This document shows, one piece after another, positions 27,462 to 36,716 of a stretch of DNA of 64,000 bases (position 1 is the stretch's first letter; each line of letters starts with the position of its first letter). A program made the position numbers and the translations under genes. The DNA is taken from the NCBI RefSeq assembly GCF_011045095.1, contig NZ_JAALDL010000010.1, positions 124,001 through 188,000 of the forward strand, given 5' to 3'. Below the pieces are notes generated by a model. The model saw only the letters and a program-made list of their open reading frames with translations. It ran no database searches and was not told the origin of the DNA. Source of the stretch: Grimontia sedimenti. GTDB taxonomy: Bacteria > Pseudomonadota > Gammaproteobacteria > Enterobacterales > Vibrionaceae.

Positions 27462-28673
27462 ATGAATATCTTGCTAGTGGAAGACCATCCCTTCCAACGA
27501 GATGTGATTGCCGGGCAATTGATGCAGCTCCTTTCAGGAGACGACACACTTATTTTTGCTGAATCCGGCAGTGTTGCGCTTGAGAAAATCCTACACGGTA
27601 AGCCGGATTTGGTGTTCTGTGATCTGGAATTGCCAGACATGGATGGCATCAGGTTGTTGAGCAATGCCGCCGAACGCGGTTTTATGGGATGCATTGTGAT
27701 CACCAGTGCTTCTTCTCAGAAGGTAATGGATACCGTCAAAAGCATGTGTGAGCACATGAGCCTCAACGTTCTCGGGGTATTACCAAAACCTGCTTCTATC
27801 CCCCTGCTGAAGTATTACCTGACACTGGCGATGGAGCACGACACCGATTATCCGCAGGATCTGCTTCCCCTTACTGACGACGAAGTGCTGGAAGCCTGGA
27901 AAGCGAATTTGTTTGAAACTTGGTTTCAACCTATCGTGCGATTTGATACCGGTGAGTGGGTAGCCTGTGAAGCATTACAGCGGATGAAACATCCGATACG
28001 GGGAACCCTCACCCCGATATCTTTTCTTTCCCAGTTATCAAATTTGAACCTGGAATCTGAGCTGACCTTTTCGGTGATCAACGCCGTGATTGCCAATCAA
28101 ACTCACCTCGATGGTCACCCAGTCGGCATCAATGTTTCCGTGAACAATCTTATCGAACTGAACTTTGTGGACGAAGTGATTGATCTTGGCCATCAATACC
28201 CCAACCTCAATCAATTGATTTATTTTGAGCTTCACGAGCCAGATAACTTTTCGCAGATCGCTCAGCTACAAGAAGCGGCTTCCCGCCTACTTCTCAATGG
28301 CTTCCGTATCGCGATTGACGAATTCGGCTCAGGCTACAGCACGTTACAGCAGGTCGAATTCCTGCCGCTCGATTCCCTGAAAATCGGCCTTAACCTGGTG
28401 CTACCAATGCTAAGTTCGCGCACTGCCTTCGCCTTGGTAGAAGCCAGTAACTTGGTTGCCAACCGCATTGGCGTCGCTTCGGTGGCTGAAGGTATTGAGT
28501 GCATTGAAGTCTGGCATTCGCTTCGCGACATGGGCTGCGATTATGGTCAGGGCTTTTTCATTGCCCGCCCTATGCCGGCAGACCAATTGAAGCACTGGCA
28601 AACACTGTGGGATTCCGTGCTGGAAAGTCGCACGCTGTGCCCCCCAATTGCCCTCAACACCATCGAAATCTAA
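27462..28673 (+). CDS. response regulator with C-terminal EAL domain
   Basis: A 403-residue protein with a receiver domain (residues 1-125; acidic pocket LVEDH, phosphoacceptor D in FCDLELPDMDG, lysine in VLPKPAS) and a C-terminal EAL domain (about 140-395). The EAL signature appears as ACEALQRM, the metal-binding asparagine as INVSVNNL, and the late motifs as AEGIE and YGQGFFIARP. Two catalytic motifs differ from consensus: IDEFGSGYSTL replaces DDFGTGYSSL, and LKIGLNLV has lost the aspartate after the lysine. It may be a weak cyclic-di-GMP phosphodiesterase or only a sensor. It sits alone between pflB and pflA with no adjacent kinase. Confidence 0.85.
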   Translation: MNILLVEDHPFQRDVIAGQLMQLLSGDDTLIFAESGSVALEKILHGKPDLVFCDLELPDMDGIRLLSNAAERGFMGCIVITSASSQKVMDTVKSMCEHMSLNVLGVLPKPASIPLLKYYLTLAMEHDTDYPQDLLPLTDDEVLEAWKANLFETWFQPIVRFDTGEWVACEALQRMKHPIRGTLTPISFLSQLSNLNLESELTFSVINAVIANQTHLDGHPVGINVSVNNLIELNFVDEVIDLGHQYPNLNQLIYFELHEPDNFSQIAQLQEAASRLLLNGFRIAIDEFGSGYSTLQQVEFLPLDSLKIGLNLVLPMLSSRTAFALVEASNLVANRIGVASVAEGIECIEVWHSLRDMGCDYGQGFFIARPMPADQLKHWQTLWDSVLESRTLCPPIALNTIEI

Positions 28674-28821
28674 TCCCAGTAATGGCGCGGTATTCGCGCC
28701 TTTCTCCTTTCCTTACAATTTCACGTCTCATATGGCTGCATTAGGGCCATATTCCCTTTAGGTCACCACGTTTCTGTAATAAAATAACACCTTACTTTTT
28801 ACAGTAGTTTTGGAGATGCTC

Positions 28822-29562
28822 ATGTCGGTGATTGGCCGTATTCACTCTTTTGAGTCTTGTGGAACCGTTGATGGTCCTGGCATTCGATTTATCGTTTTCA
28901 TGCAAGGATGCCTGATGCGCTGCAAATACTGCCACAACCGTGATACGTGGGATCTGGATGATGGCCGAGAGGTCACTGTCGAAGAAATCATGAAAGAAGT
29001 GGTGACCTACCGCCACTTCATCAATGCCTCCGGTGGCGGTGTCACAGCATCCGGCGGTGAAGCCATGCTTCAACCTGAATTCGTGCGTGATTTCTTCCGT
29101 GCAGCAAAAGCCGAAGGCATTCATACCTGTCTGGATACCAATGGTTACATCCGCAAGCACACTGATGTTGTTGACGAAGTGTTGGATGCCACCGATCTGG
29201 TGATGCTGGATCTGAAACAAATGAACGACGACATCCACAAAGATCTGATTGGCGTATCCAACCGACGTACACTGGATTTCGCCCGCTACCTGCATCAGCG
29301 TGGCCAGAAAACCTGGATTCGTTACGTGGTGGTTCCTGGCTACACCGACGATGAAGAGTCGGCACACCGTCTGGGTGAGTTCATCAAAGACATGGACAAC
29401 ATCGAGAAAGTCGAAATGCTGCCATACCACCAGCTGGGTGCCCACAAGTGGGAAGCGCTGGGTTACGAGTATGAGCTGAAAGATGTCAGCCCACCGAAGA
29501 AAGAAACCATGGAAACGCTAAAAGCGATTCTGGAAGGCTACGGCCACAAAGTGGTTTACTGA
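28822..29562 (+). CDS. pflA: pyruvate formate-lyase 1-activating enzyme PflA
   Basis: A 246-residue radical SAM enzyme that abstracts a hydrogen from the PflB glycine. The 4Fe-4S cluster cysteines are C30, C34 and C37 in [11 protein letters not shown], and the GGE motif is in ASGGEAMLQ. The N terminus [19 protein letters not shown] is the canonical PflA start, so I use ATG 28822 (six bases after GGAG) rather than the ATG four codons earlier. It is separated from pflB by a terminator and the EAL gene. Confidence 0.96.
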   Translation: MSVIGRIHSFESCGTVDGPGIRFIVFMQGCLMRCKYCHNRDTWDLDDGREVTVEEIMKEVVTYRHFINASGGGVTASGGEAMLQPEFVRDFFRAAKAEGIHTCLDTNGYIRKHTDVVDEVLDATDLVMLDLKQMNDDIHKDLIGVSNRRTLDFARYLHQRGQKTWIRYVVVPGYTDDEESAHRLGEFIKDMDNIEKVEMLPYHQLGAHKWEALGYEYELKDVSPPKKETMETLKAILEGYGHKVVY

Positions 29563-29576
29563 TAGAGAAATCTTGT

Positions 29577-29605
29577 ATGGCTTGAGCAAAGACTCAAGCC
29601 ATTTT
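29577..29605. terminator. bidirectional terminator after pflA
   Basis: ATGGCTTGAG (29577-29586) pairs with CTCAAGCCAT (29593-29602), followed by TTTC. It overlaps the stop codon of the convergent GtrA-like gene. Confidence 0.8.
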
Positions 29606-30019
29606 CTTATCCATCAACGCCCACCGAAAACCCGCAAATCCAAGCGGTATCGTTAAAGCCAACACTAACAAAGGCGCGAGTAAGTCATCGACCCCGACGT
29701 ACTCCACCCACCCTTTCAAAGCCATCAATCCAATGCCATATTGCGCCAAGCACACCAGGACAAAACGCAGGCATTTCGCGCAGGACAATTTAGTTTGAAA
29801 CACCAGCTTGGTATTGAGCACAAAAGACAACGCCACACCTATCAGCACTGAAAGGCTATAAGCCGTTGCGTAGTCGAAAAAAAGATGGAAGAAAGCATAG
29901 AGCCCGTAACCCAGCACAGTGTTAAAAATACCCACGCCTGAGAACCGTTTTAGTTGCCCTATCACAACCTTTGCCGTGCCAAGACCTGTCCACTCTGTTT
30001 TTCTGATCTGCGCCAACAT
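29594..30019 (-). CDS. GtrA-family membrane protein
   Basis: A 141-residue protein with four predicted transmembrane helices. RFSGVGIFNTVLGYGLYAF, then SFVLNTKLVF, matches the GtrA/DPMS family, thought to help flip polyprenyl-linked sugars across the membrane for glycosylation. No glycosyltransferase gene is beside it, so its substrate is unknown. I use ATG 30019, preceded by AGAGAAAAG, rather than a TTG seven codons upstream. Confidence 0.78.
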   Translation of the reverse strand: MLAQIRKTEWTGLGTAKVVIGQLKRFSGVGIFNTVLGYGLYAFFHLFFDYATAYSLSVLIGVALSFVLNTKLVFQTKLSCAKCLRFVLVCLAQYGIGLMALKGWVEYVGVDDLLAPLLVLALTIPLGFAGFRWALMDKKMA

Positions 30020-30089
30020 CGCTTTTCTCTTTTGATACAACCAACAGACAATCTATCCGATGGTCGGTAGAAAAAAGGTCAAAAGGAGA

Positions 30090-30737
30090 TCATCTATCCG
30101 GCGACAAGTATTCCCTGTCATAGAATGTACGTAGCCAGTGCGGGCGATACACCGCCAGTAAAGTCACAGCCATGCCGTTGAGCAGCCCTTCCGGGAACCA
30201 GATCAACAGCGCCAGTGTCAGGTAATTATCGAAAATGGTATCCCAGCCATGAAGACCAGACACCCAGTAACCTGTCGACACCGTGCAAAGGTGGAACACA
30301 ATGGTAAACGCCGCGTTAAGAAAACCGGCGATGAAGATATAGATAAACAGGTGATGACTAAGATACCGGTAGGAGAGCTGGAAAATCGCATAGCTGACCA
30401 AGGCAGGAAGCACCGCCGTGGTGAACGCATACAGCCCGACATCGGCAAACGGCAACAGGCCAAAACCCACCATCAAGGTCAATGGAATTGCTGAGATCCA
30501 GATAGCGATTCTCGGGCCATGACACAGCGTGAGCACTGTCATTCCCAGAAAGTGAATATCCAGCCCTTCGCTGATCCCCGCTTTCAATGCCCACAAACAA
30601 AACAGGATGATCCCACTGGCAAACACTAAGTGCTGATAGTCTTTTTCGGTACGCATTTTCTGCCAGCCAAGCGGCGATCGGCAAAGACACAGCGACACCA
30701 GAAAACACGTCCAACCAAACACCTGCCAGTAAATCAT
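30090..30737 (-). CDS. CbiM-like energy-coupling-factor-type membrane protein
   Basis: A 215-residue polytopic membrane protein with about six helices. The segment GLDIHFLGMTVLTLCHGPR recalls the LHFLG-TLL loop of the CbiM/ECF permease superfamily, in which S-components bind cobalt, nickel or vitamins. It has no ATPase or CbiQ partner nearby, and the N-terminal metal-binding M-H-x-H signature of true CbiM is absent at the start. Function is unknown. I place the start at ATG 30737, six bases after GGAG. Confidence 0.68.
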   Translation of the reverse strand: MIYWQVFGWTCFLVSLCLCRSPLGWQKMRTEKDYQHLVFASGIILFCLWALKAGISEGLDIHFLGMTVLTLCHGPRIAIWISAIPLTLMVGFGLLPFADVGLYAFTTAVLPALVSYAIFQLSYRYLSHHLFIYIFIAGFLNAAFTIVFHLCTVSTGYWVSGLHGWDTIFDNYLTLALLIWFPEGLLNGMAVTLLAVYRPHWLRTFYDREYLSPDR

Positions 30738-30941
30738 CCTTGCTCCGTTATTCTTGGGCTCTGAGCTACAAAATTCAGTCACTTTTCAAGTTAAAAAAGC
30801 GTAACTAACCTGTGTCCAGATCAAAAAAATGACCTGCTTCAACTGTTAATCTGTGGCACATGAATTGCCAAACTTGCTCACTTCAAATCATTACTAAGAG
30901 ACTGTTTGGATAAAGAATTTTTATCTTTCGAGGCCACTATT

Positions 30942-31448
30942 ATGGAAATGACACACGCTCAACGTCTTATCCTATCTAATCAATACACGCTAATGTCCCA
31001 ACTTGATCCACAAAACGCAGAAAAATATCGTCGTCTACAAACTATTGTAGAGCGTGGATATGCCCTGCAAATGCGTGAATTGGATAAAGACTTTGGCGAC
31101 ATGTCAGAAGAACTGTGCCGCCAGGTCGTTGATATCATGGAGATGCACCACGCACTTCAAGAGTCTTACCGCATGTTGGAAGACGGCACCCGTTGCGAAT
31201 GTGATGTGGATGCACGCCGCCTTCAGTTCTGGGGCTTTGACGCCGCGACGGAAGCACATCTGGTGAACTACGTGCGTTTCCTGACCGATGTGGAAGGTTT
31301 GTACCCACAATTCGACAAAGGCTCACACCACTTCAACAGCCAAACGCCAATGCTGGCGAAATACCAGCGCATGCTGCAGGTATGGCGCAACTGCCCTCGT
31401 CAGTACCACCTGTGTGGTAACGAACTTTGCCAAATCGTGGGCGCATAA
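30942..31448 (+). CDS. yfbU: YfbU family protein
   Basis: A 168-residue soluble protein very similar to E. coli YfbU (164). It opens [18 protein letters not shown] and contains [20 protein letters not shown] and a C-terminal [15 protein letters not shown], both nearly invariant. Function is unknown. GAGG lies eight bases before ATG 30942. In E. coli yfbU sits beside yfbV-ackA-pta; here about 13 kb of other genes lie between. Confidence 0.93.
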   Translation: MEMTHAQRLILSNQYTLMSQLDPQNAEKYRRLQTIVERGYALQMRELDKDFGDMSEELCRQVVDIMEMHHALQESYRMLEDGTRCECDVDARRLQFWGFDAATEAHLVNYVRFLTDVEGLYPQFDKGSHHFNSQTPMLAKYQRMLQVWRNCPRQYHLCGNELCQIVGA

Positions 31449-31466
31449 GCACAAAAAACCTCAATC

Positions 31467-31492
31467 AAAAGCCGCTGTTTTTAGCGGCTTTT
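31467..31492 (+). terminator. rho-independent terminator after yfbU
   Basis: AAAAGCCGCT (31467-31476) pairs with AGCGGCTTTT (31483-31492) around a GTTTTT loop. Confidence 0.85.
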
Positions 31493-31614
31493 CTGTATTT
31501 GAATTCCACCCATAACCTTCTGTTTAAATTGAACTTATCTCGCGCAGTATTGACAGAGGGATCGACAAGTAATTTTGATTGCCAGTGACAAATTAATTTA
31601 TTTGCACCCAAGCT

Positions 31615-31651
31615 AAATCGGTTGTCTAATCGCCACGCACCCAACCGGTTT
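31615..31651. repeat. inverted repeat / hairpin in the speA leader
   Basis: AAATCGGTTG (31615-31624) and CAACCGGTTT (31642-31651) pair at nine of ten positions. There is no T-tract after it on either strand, so it is not an obvious terminator. Confidence 0.5.
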
Positions 31652-31807
31652 TGATGATGCCGTCGAGGTGTATACGGGCTAGGTCGAGCAAATCAAACCT
31701 CTGATTTGCAATGTGCTGGAACAACCTCAAGTTGCAGTTTCCACGCAGACGAGCCGTTTTCTCTGTCATACCGTGCAGCAGTAAGCGCGGCCTTTTTAGG
31801 AATGGCA

Positions 31808-31999
31808 ATGAAATCTATCGCAAACCACGCTGTTCAGGCTGAAGGCCTGACTACTCTTTGCGACACCGCAGCTAACATCCACCCGCAAAACAAGCCCCAG
31901 AACCTGTCGACTCATGTGCGCAGGAAACGGGCATCGTTAAAGCGAACACGCAGCGCGGAAACCGTGCTTTTCGAACTGTCGCTTCAGATGCCTGAGTAA
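31808..31999 (+). CDS. candidate arginine-rich upstream reading frame (leader peptide) of speA
   Basis: A possible 63-residue peptide starting MKSIANHAVQAEG and ending ELSLQMPE. AGGA lies six bases before ATG 31808. Near the C terminus it has HVRRKRASLKRTR, six arginines, encoded partly by rare AGG, CGG and CGA codons, just upstream of a hairpin and 111 bases before speA. The layout is like SpeFL, the ornithine-sensing arrest peptide of speF, whose sensing motif also contains an H-I-R-R stretch. I do not recognise the peptide and it may be spurious. Confidence 0.3.
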   Translation: MKSIANHAVQAEGLTTLCDTAANIHPQNKPQNLSTHVRRKRASLKRTRSAETVLFELSLQMPE

Positions 32000-32045
32000 G
32001 GTCTGCCAGCGTTACCCATTATTTTTGTCTGGTACAAAGCACCGG

Positions 32046-32071
32046 TGACGGCCACCTATTATCTGCCGTCA
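32046..32071 (+). other. hairpin 40 bases before speA
   Basis: TGACGGC (32046-32052) pairs perfectly with GCCGTCA (32065-32071). It could be one arm of a leader-peptide switch or a stabilising 5' structure. Confidence 0.4.
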
Positions 32072-32110
32072 GCGGCGTTTCCTGTACCCAATCACCACTG
32101 AGGAACGAAC

Positions 32111-34030
32111 ATGAGTGATTGGTCTATCAATGACGCCCGCGATGTCTACAACACGCCTTACTGGGGTCAGGGTTACTTCGATATTAATTCACAAGGCGAG
32201 GTGGTTGCCCGTCCGGATACCCAACAACCGGACAACAACATCGCGCTTTCAACGCTGGCCGATGAACTGATTGCCAAAGGCGCTTCACTGCCTGTGCTGG
32301 TACGTTTCCCGGAGATCTTGCACCACCGCGTAGACAGCCTGTGCACCCACTTCAACGATGCCATTGCTGACTACGGCTATGAAGGCGACTACCTGCTGGT
32401 TTACCCGATTAAAGTGAACCAGCAAAAAGAAGTGGTTGGTGAAATCCTGAAAAGCCAATACGCCAGTCAGGAACGCCAGCTGGGTCTGGAGGCGGGCAGT
32501 AAGCCAGAACTGATGGCAGTGCTGGCCATGGCGCGTCAGGCAAGCTCTGTAATCGTGTGTAACGGCTACAAAGACCGTGAATACATCCGTCTGGCACTGA
32601 TCGGCGAAAAGCTGGGCCACGAAGTGTATATCGTGCTGGAGAAACTCTCTGAGCTCGACACAGTGCTGGCAGAAGCAAAAGCATTGGGTGTGACACCGCG
32701 TTTAGGTCTGCGTGCGCGTTTGGCGTCACAAGGCAAAGGCAAATGGCAGGCAAGTGGCGGCGAGAAATCGAAATTCGGTCTGTCAGCTTCTCAGTGTATG
32801 ACGGTAATGGATCGCCTGCGTGAAAACGACATGCTGGATTCACTGCAACTGCTGCACTTCCATCTGGGATCGCAAATCGCCAATATCCGCGACGTACGCT
32901 CGGGTGTGAACGAAGCGGCGCGTGTATTTGCTGAGCTTTACCAAATGGGCGCTGGCATCACTACGCTGGACGTGGGCGGCGGTCTGGCAATCGACTACGA
33001 AGGCACACGTAGCCAAAGCAGCTGTTCCATGAACTACAGCCAGCGCGAGTACGCCAACAATGTCGTCTACACGATCGGTGATGTGTGTAAAGCCTTCGAC
33101 ATCAAGATGCCGCGCATTATCTCTGAGTCAGGCCGTAACCTGACGGCGCATCACGCTGTGCTGATTACTGACGTGATGGGCGTTGAAAGCTACCAGCGCG
33201 AGGAAGTGTTTGCGCCTGCAGAAGATGCGTCGCAAATACTTCATAACATGTGGCGTTCATTTAAAGACCTGAGCCAGTCGACTGACCAGCGCTCGCTGGT
33301 TGAGATTTACCACGATAATCAGAACGATCTGGCAGAAGTGCACATGCAGTTCGCCATGGGCTTGGTGAACTTTGCTGAGCGCGCTTGGGCAGAACAAATC
33401 AGCCTGCGTATTTGTTACGAGCTGTCTTGCAAAATGTCCCACAAGAACCGCGCACACCGCCCGGTACTGGATGAGCTGAACAGCCGCTTGGCAGACAAGT
33501 TCTTCGTGAACTTCTCCCTGTTCCAGTCTCTGCCGGATGCATGGGGTATTGAGCAGGTGTTCCCTATCCTGCCGCTGTCGAAGCTGGATAAAGAGCCGGA
33601 AAGCCGTGCTGTGCTGCTGGATATTACCTGTGACTCAGACGGTGCCGTTGAGCAATACGTCGAAGGTCAAGGTATCGAAAGTACACTCGCTGTACCGACC
33701 TGGAGCGATGAATCGCCATACCGCATCGGCTTCTTCCTTGTGGGTGCGTATCAGGAAATTCTGGGCGACATGCACAACCTGTTCGGTGATACCGATTCTG
33801 CCGTTGTTCGCTGCAATAAAAATGGTGGCTACGAGATTGAATCTATCCACCATGGCGACACCGTGGGTGATGTGCTGCGTTACGTTCATCTGGAAGCGGA
33901 CGAGTTCCTGAACCAATACGAAGAAATGGTGAAAACCCTGCCAGAGCAGGAGCAAGACGCAATTCTTTCTGAGCTTTCTGAAGGTCTGAAAGGCTACACC
34001 TACCTCGAAGACATTCACCACAACCGTTAA
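32111..34030 (+). CDS. speA: biosynthetic arginine decarboxylase SpeA
   Basis: A 639-residue fold-type III PLP enzyme converting arginine to agmatine, the first step of putrescine synthesis by this route. The PLP lysine is K101 in [38 protein letters not shown] and the C-terminal substrate-site motif [10 protein letters not shown] are all canonical. It is followed by speB after 50 bases. The length is slightly below E. coli SpeA (658) because of a shorter N terminus. Confidence 0.96.
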   Translation: MSDWSINDARDVYNTPYWGQGYFDINSQGEVVARPDTQQPDNNIALSTLADELIAKGASLPVLVRFPEILHHRVDSLCTHFNDAIADYGYEGDYLLVYPIKVNQQKEVVGEILKSQYASQERQLGLEAGSKPELMAVLAMARQASSVIVCNGYKDREYIRLALIGEKLGHEVYIVLEKLSELDTVLAEAKALGVTPRLGLRARLASQGKGKWQASGGEKSKFGLSASQCMTVMDRLRENDMLDSLQLLHFHLGSQIANIRDVRSGVNEAARVFAELYQMGAGITTLDVGGGLAIDYEGTRSQSSCSMNYSQREYANNVVYTIGDVCKAFDIKMPRIISESGRNLTAHHAVLITDVMGVESYQREEVFAPAEDASQILHNMWRSFKDLSQSTDQRSLVEIYHDNQNDLAEVHMQFAMGLVNFAERAWAEQISLRICYELSCKMSHKNRAHRPVLDELNSRLADKFFVNFSLFQSLPDAWGIEQVFPILPLSKLDKEPESRAVLLDITCDSDGAVEQYVEGQGIESTLAVPTWSDESPYRIGFFLVGAYQEILGDMHNLFGDTDSAVVRCNKNGGYEIESIHHGDTVGDVLRYVHLEADEFLNQYEEMVKTLPEQEQDAILSELSEGLKGYTYLEDIHHNR

Positions 34031-34080
34031 TGATTTCGGCTGCCGGCAACGCGGGCAGCCCCTTTTTCAAGGATTTATCA

Positions 34081-35004
34081 ATGGCAACATTGGCCAATTA
34101 CCCAGACTACTCCCTGTACGCCAACGCGTTCGGTTTCCTGCGCCAACCACTGGTGTTTAACCCACAAGGTTGCGACGCTGACGTGGTGATCACAGGTGTT
34201 CCTTTTGATATGGCAACCACGGGCCGTTCTGGCGCACGCATGGGTCCAGGGGCGATTCGTCAGGCATCTACCAATTTGGCGTGGGAAAGCAAAAAATGGC
34301 CTTGGGATTTCTCCCTGACCAAAGAAATCAACATCGCTGACTGTGGTGATTTGGTGTTTGATTGTGGCGATGCACGCAACATGAGCGAGCGTCTGGAAGC
34401 GCACGCCACCAGCCTGTTGGCAGAAGGTAAAACCTTGCTGACGTTTGGCGGCGACCACTTCGTGACCCTGCCACTGCTGCGCGCCCACGCAAAGCAGTTC
34501 GGCGAAATGGCACTGGTTCACTTTGATGCGCATACCGACACCTACAGCCAAGGCAGCGAATTCGACCATGGCACCATGTTCTACACCGCGCCAAAAGAAG
34601 GTCTGATTGACCCACACGCGTCGATTCAAATTGGCATCCGTACTGAGCATAGCGATGAGCTGGGCTTCAAGGTGGTAGATGCAGCGACGGCAAACGACTG
34701 GTCTGTTGAGCAAATCGTTGAGGCGATTAAAATCCGTGTTGGCGACCGTCCGGTTTACCTGACCTTCGACATAGACTGTCTGGATCCAGCTTACGCGCCG
34801 GGTACTGGTACCCCAGTTTGTGGTGGCCTGAGCACTGACAAGATCCTGAAAGTGATTCGCTCGCTGCAAGGCATCAACCTGATTGGTATGGATGTGGTAG
34901 AAGTAGCACCCGCCTACGACCACGCAGACCTCACCTCACTGGCAGCTGCGACGATAGCAACTGACCTGCTGTATGTTTGGGCGGCAAATCTTAAAGCGAA
35001 GTGA
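34081..35004 (+). CDS. speB: agmatinase SpeB
   Basis: A 307-residue ureohydrolase that converts agmatine to putrescine and urea. The dimanganese ligands are in [16 protein letters not shown] and FDIDCLDP. I start at ATG 34081 ([19 protein letters not shown]), seven bases after AAGGA. An in-frame ATG at 34030 would add 17 residues unlike the family. It forms an operon with speA. Confidence 0.96.
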   Translation: MATLANYPDYSLYANAFGFLRQPLVFNPQGCDADVVITGVPFDMATTGRSGARMGPGAIRQASTNLAWESKKWPWDFSLTKEINIADCGDLVFDCGDARNMSERLEAHATSLLAEGKTLLTFGGDHFVTLPLLRAHAKQFGEMALVHFDAHTDTYSQGSEFDHGTMFYTAPKEGLIDPHASIQIGIRTEHSDELGFKVVDAATANDWSVEQIVEAIKIRVGDRPVYLTFDIDCLDPAYAPGTGTPVCGGLSTDKILKVIRSLQGINLIGMDVVEVAPAYDHADLTSLAAATIATDLLYVWAANLKAK

Positions 35005-35024
35005 TTGCTACTTTGCTGACTAGA

Positions 35025-35049
35025 AACACCCGCTTAGGCGGGTGTTTTT
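35025..35049 (+). terminator. rho-independent terminator after speB
   Basis: AACACCCGC (35025-35033) pairs with GCGGGTGTT (35038-35046), followed by T residues. Confidence 0.88.
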
Positions 35050-35076
35050 GTTTTCAGCGCAGGTTGCTACGATGAA

Positions 35077-35118
35077 AGTGATATAATAGTATAACTATAG
35101 TATCACTATAGTATCACT
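35077..35118 (+). promoter_or_regulatory. toxin-antitoxin operator and promoter
   Basis: AGTGATA (35077-35083) is mirrored by TATCACT at 35101-35107 and again at 35112-35118, and CTATAGTATCACT occurs twice overlapping at an 11-base period (35095 and 35106). A perfect TATAAT lies at 35082-35087. Repeated palindromic sites over the promoter are typical of autoregulated type II toxin-antitoxin operons. Confidence 0.7.
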
Positions 35119-35132
35119 TTGGAGCTACTGTA

Positions 35133-35390
35133 ATGAAAGTCGAACTTGTTACTTCGCTAAAGCGTCAAGCAACCAAAATCCTCGCTGAACTGCACGATAC
35201 AAAAGAGCCGATATTGATTACAGAACACGGTAAGCCGTCAGCCTATCTTGTCGACGTTGAGGATTACGAGTTTATGCAGAACCGTTTAGCCATTCTTGAG
35301 GGAATTGCACGGGGAGAACGTGCGTTGGCAGAGGGTAAAACGATTGACCACCAAGAAGCCAAGGACAAGATGTCAAAATGGCTGAAGTAA
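35133..35390 (+). CDS. type II antitoxin, Phd/YefM family
   Basis: An 85-residue antitoxin. The N-terminal DNA-binding part LKRQATKILAELHDTKEPILITEHGKP is shown here by its ends LKRQATKIL and ILITEHGKPSAYLV, the Phd/YefM signature. The C-terminal tail would wrap the toxin. It overlaps the toxin gene by 13 bases, which is usual for such pairs, and follows a repeated operator. Confidence 0.88.
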   Translation: MKVELVTSLKRQATKILAELHDTKEPILITEHGKPSAYLVDVEDYEFMQNRLAILEGIARGERALAEGKTIDHQEAKDKMSKWLK

Positions 35391-35680
35391 TCTGGACGGA
35401 ATCAGCGCTATCAGATCTCGATGATATCGCTGAATACATCGCACTTGAAAACATCGTAGCGGCAAAGCACCTTGTTCAGACTGTGTTCGCTAGTGTCGAA
35501 CGTTTAGAGGAGTTCCCTAAGTCAGGACGCACGCCACCAGAACTCAAAAACCTCAGCTATCGTGAAGTTGTTGTGAATCCTTTCCGCGTTTTTTACAAGC
35601 ACGAAGGCGATAAGGTGTTTGTTTTGTTTGTCATGCGTGTTGAAAGAGATCTGCGAAAGTTCCTGTTAAGCCAAAAGTAG
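35378..35680 (+). CDS. type II toxin, RelE/ParE superfamily
   Basis: A 100-residue RelE/ParE-fold toxin. VIWTESALSDLDDIAEYIA at the start is the typical ParE helix pair, and the strands YREVVVNPFRVFYKHEGDKVFVLFVMRV are represented by PFRVFYKHEG and VLFVMRVERDLRKFL. ParE members poison gyrase and RelE members cleave ribosomal mRNA; the sequence pattern is nearer ParE, but this is not certain. It is translated from inside the antitoxin gene. Confidence 0.87.
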   Translation: MAEVIWTESALSDLDDIAEYIALENIVAAKHLVQTVFASVERLEEFPKSGRTPPELKNLSYREVVVNPFRVFYKHEGDKVFVLFVMRVERDLRKFLLSQK

Positions 35681-35798
35681 CGAAGCAAAAAACCCTCCTG
35701 ATCATACCCCTTTATGACGCTATTGTCGCTGCTTTGCTTGAACCACCCGCCCCCACACCGTATCCTTGCCGCTCATTCATCCTTGTCGAAACATCGCT

Positions 35799-36629
35799 AT
35801 GTCATCTTATCTTTGTCCGCTGTGCCAAGAGGCGCTGAACCTTTCTGACCGCACGTACAAATGTGCCAACAATCACCAGTTCGATCTGGCGAAAGAGGGC
35901 TATGTAAACTTGCTTCCTGTGCAGCATAAGCGTTCGAAAGATCCGGGTGATAACAAAGAGATGATGCAGGCGCGTCGCCAGTTTCTGGATGCTGGACACT
36001 ACCAACCAATGCGCGATGCCGTCAGCGAACTGCTGACTTCGCTGCTTAATGGAAAAGAAAACGCGGAACTTTTGGATATCGGTTGTGGTGAAGGCTACTA
36101 CACCAGCTTCTTTGCCAATCAACTGGCGGGCACCAAAGTGTTTGGCCTCGATATTTCCAAAGTGATGATCCGCTACGCTGCCAAGCGCTACCCAAACGTG
36201 GATTTTCTGGTGGCTTCCAGCCAGCGCTTGCCATTCGCTGACAAGCAACTGGATGCAGTGGTTCGCATCTATGCGCCATGCAATGGTGATGAACTCGCAC
36301 GTACAGTGAAGGACAATGGTGTTGTGGTTACGGTAACACCGGGGCCTCGTCACCTGTATCAACTGAAAGCAGGCATTTACGACGAAGTGAAACTGCACGA
36401 TGTACCAGTGGAAGACTTACCGGGCTTTGAACTGGAAACTGAACAGACCGTCGCTTACCCAATGACGCTCAACAGTGCGGATGCCACTACCCTTTTGCAA
36501 ATGACGCCATTTGCGTGGCGCGCGCCAGAAAGCCTGTGGCAAACCTTGAAAGAGGCAGAACAGTTTGAATGTGAAGCCGATTTCACCCTGCGTGTGTACC
36601 GCAAGGTTGTATGTACCCAAACGACCTGA
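35799..36629 (+). CDS. rlmA: 23S rRNA (guanine-745-N1)-methyltransferase RlmA
   Basis: A 276-residue enzyme (E. coli 269) with an N-terminal zinc finger, C6, C9, C22 and H26 in LCPLC and KCANNHQF, followed by DLAKEGYVNLLPVQ. The SAM-binding motif is LLDIGCGEGYYTS. It methylates G745 in helix 35 of 23S rRNA. I use ATG 35799 since the zinc finger begins at once; an upstream ATG adds eleven residues that do not fit. Confidence 0.94.
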   Translation: MSSYLCPLCQEALNLSDRTYKCANNHQFDLAKEGYVNLLPVQHKRSKDPGDNKEMMQARRQFLDAGHYQPMRDAVSELLTSLLNGKENAELLDIGCGEGYYTSFFANQLAGTKVFGLDISKVMIRYAAKRYPNVDFLVASSQRLPFADKQLDAVVRIYAPCNGDELARTVKDNGVVVTVTPGPRHLYQLKAGIYDEVKLHDVPVEDLPGFELETEQTVAYPMTLNSADATTLLQMTPFAWRAPESLWQTLKEAEQFECEADFTLRVYRKVVCTQTT

Positions 36630-36716
36630 AGATGCTCGCATTCAAGTTGTTTGGGTATAACTGAGCTATTACCTCATAATGGAGCGTATCTAAGGATTTA
36701 CCTCTCAGGACTTCCC

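Larger units (their letters stand above)
31493..32110 (+). promoter_or_regulatory. long leader region of speA (618 bases)
   Basis: No established gene lies here. It contains a strong hairpin (31615-31651), an arginine-rich short reading frame with a plausible ribosome site (31808-31999), and a second hairpin (32046-32071) close to speA. The length and structure suggest post-transcriptional control of arginine decarboxylase, which is inference. Confidence 0.4.

Noticed and set aside
31626-31808. A 60-residue minus-strand frame in the speA leader
   Set aside because: No ribosome site, no recognisable domain, and the opposite strand carries the better candidate.
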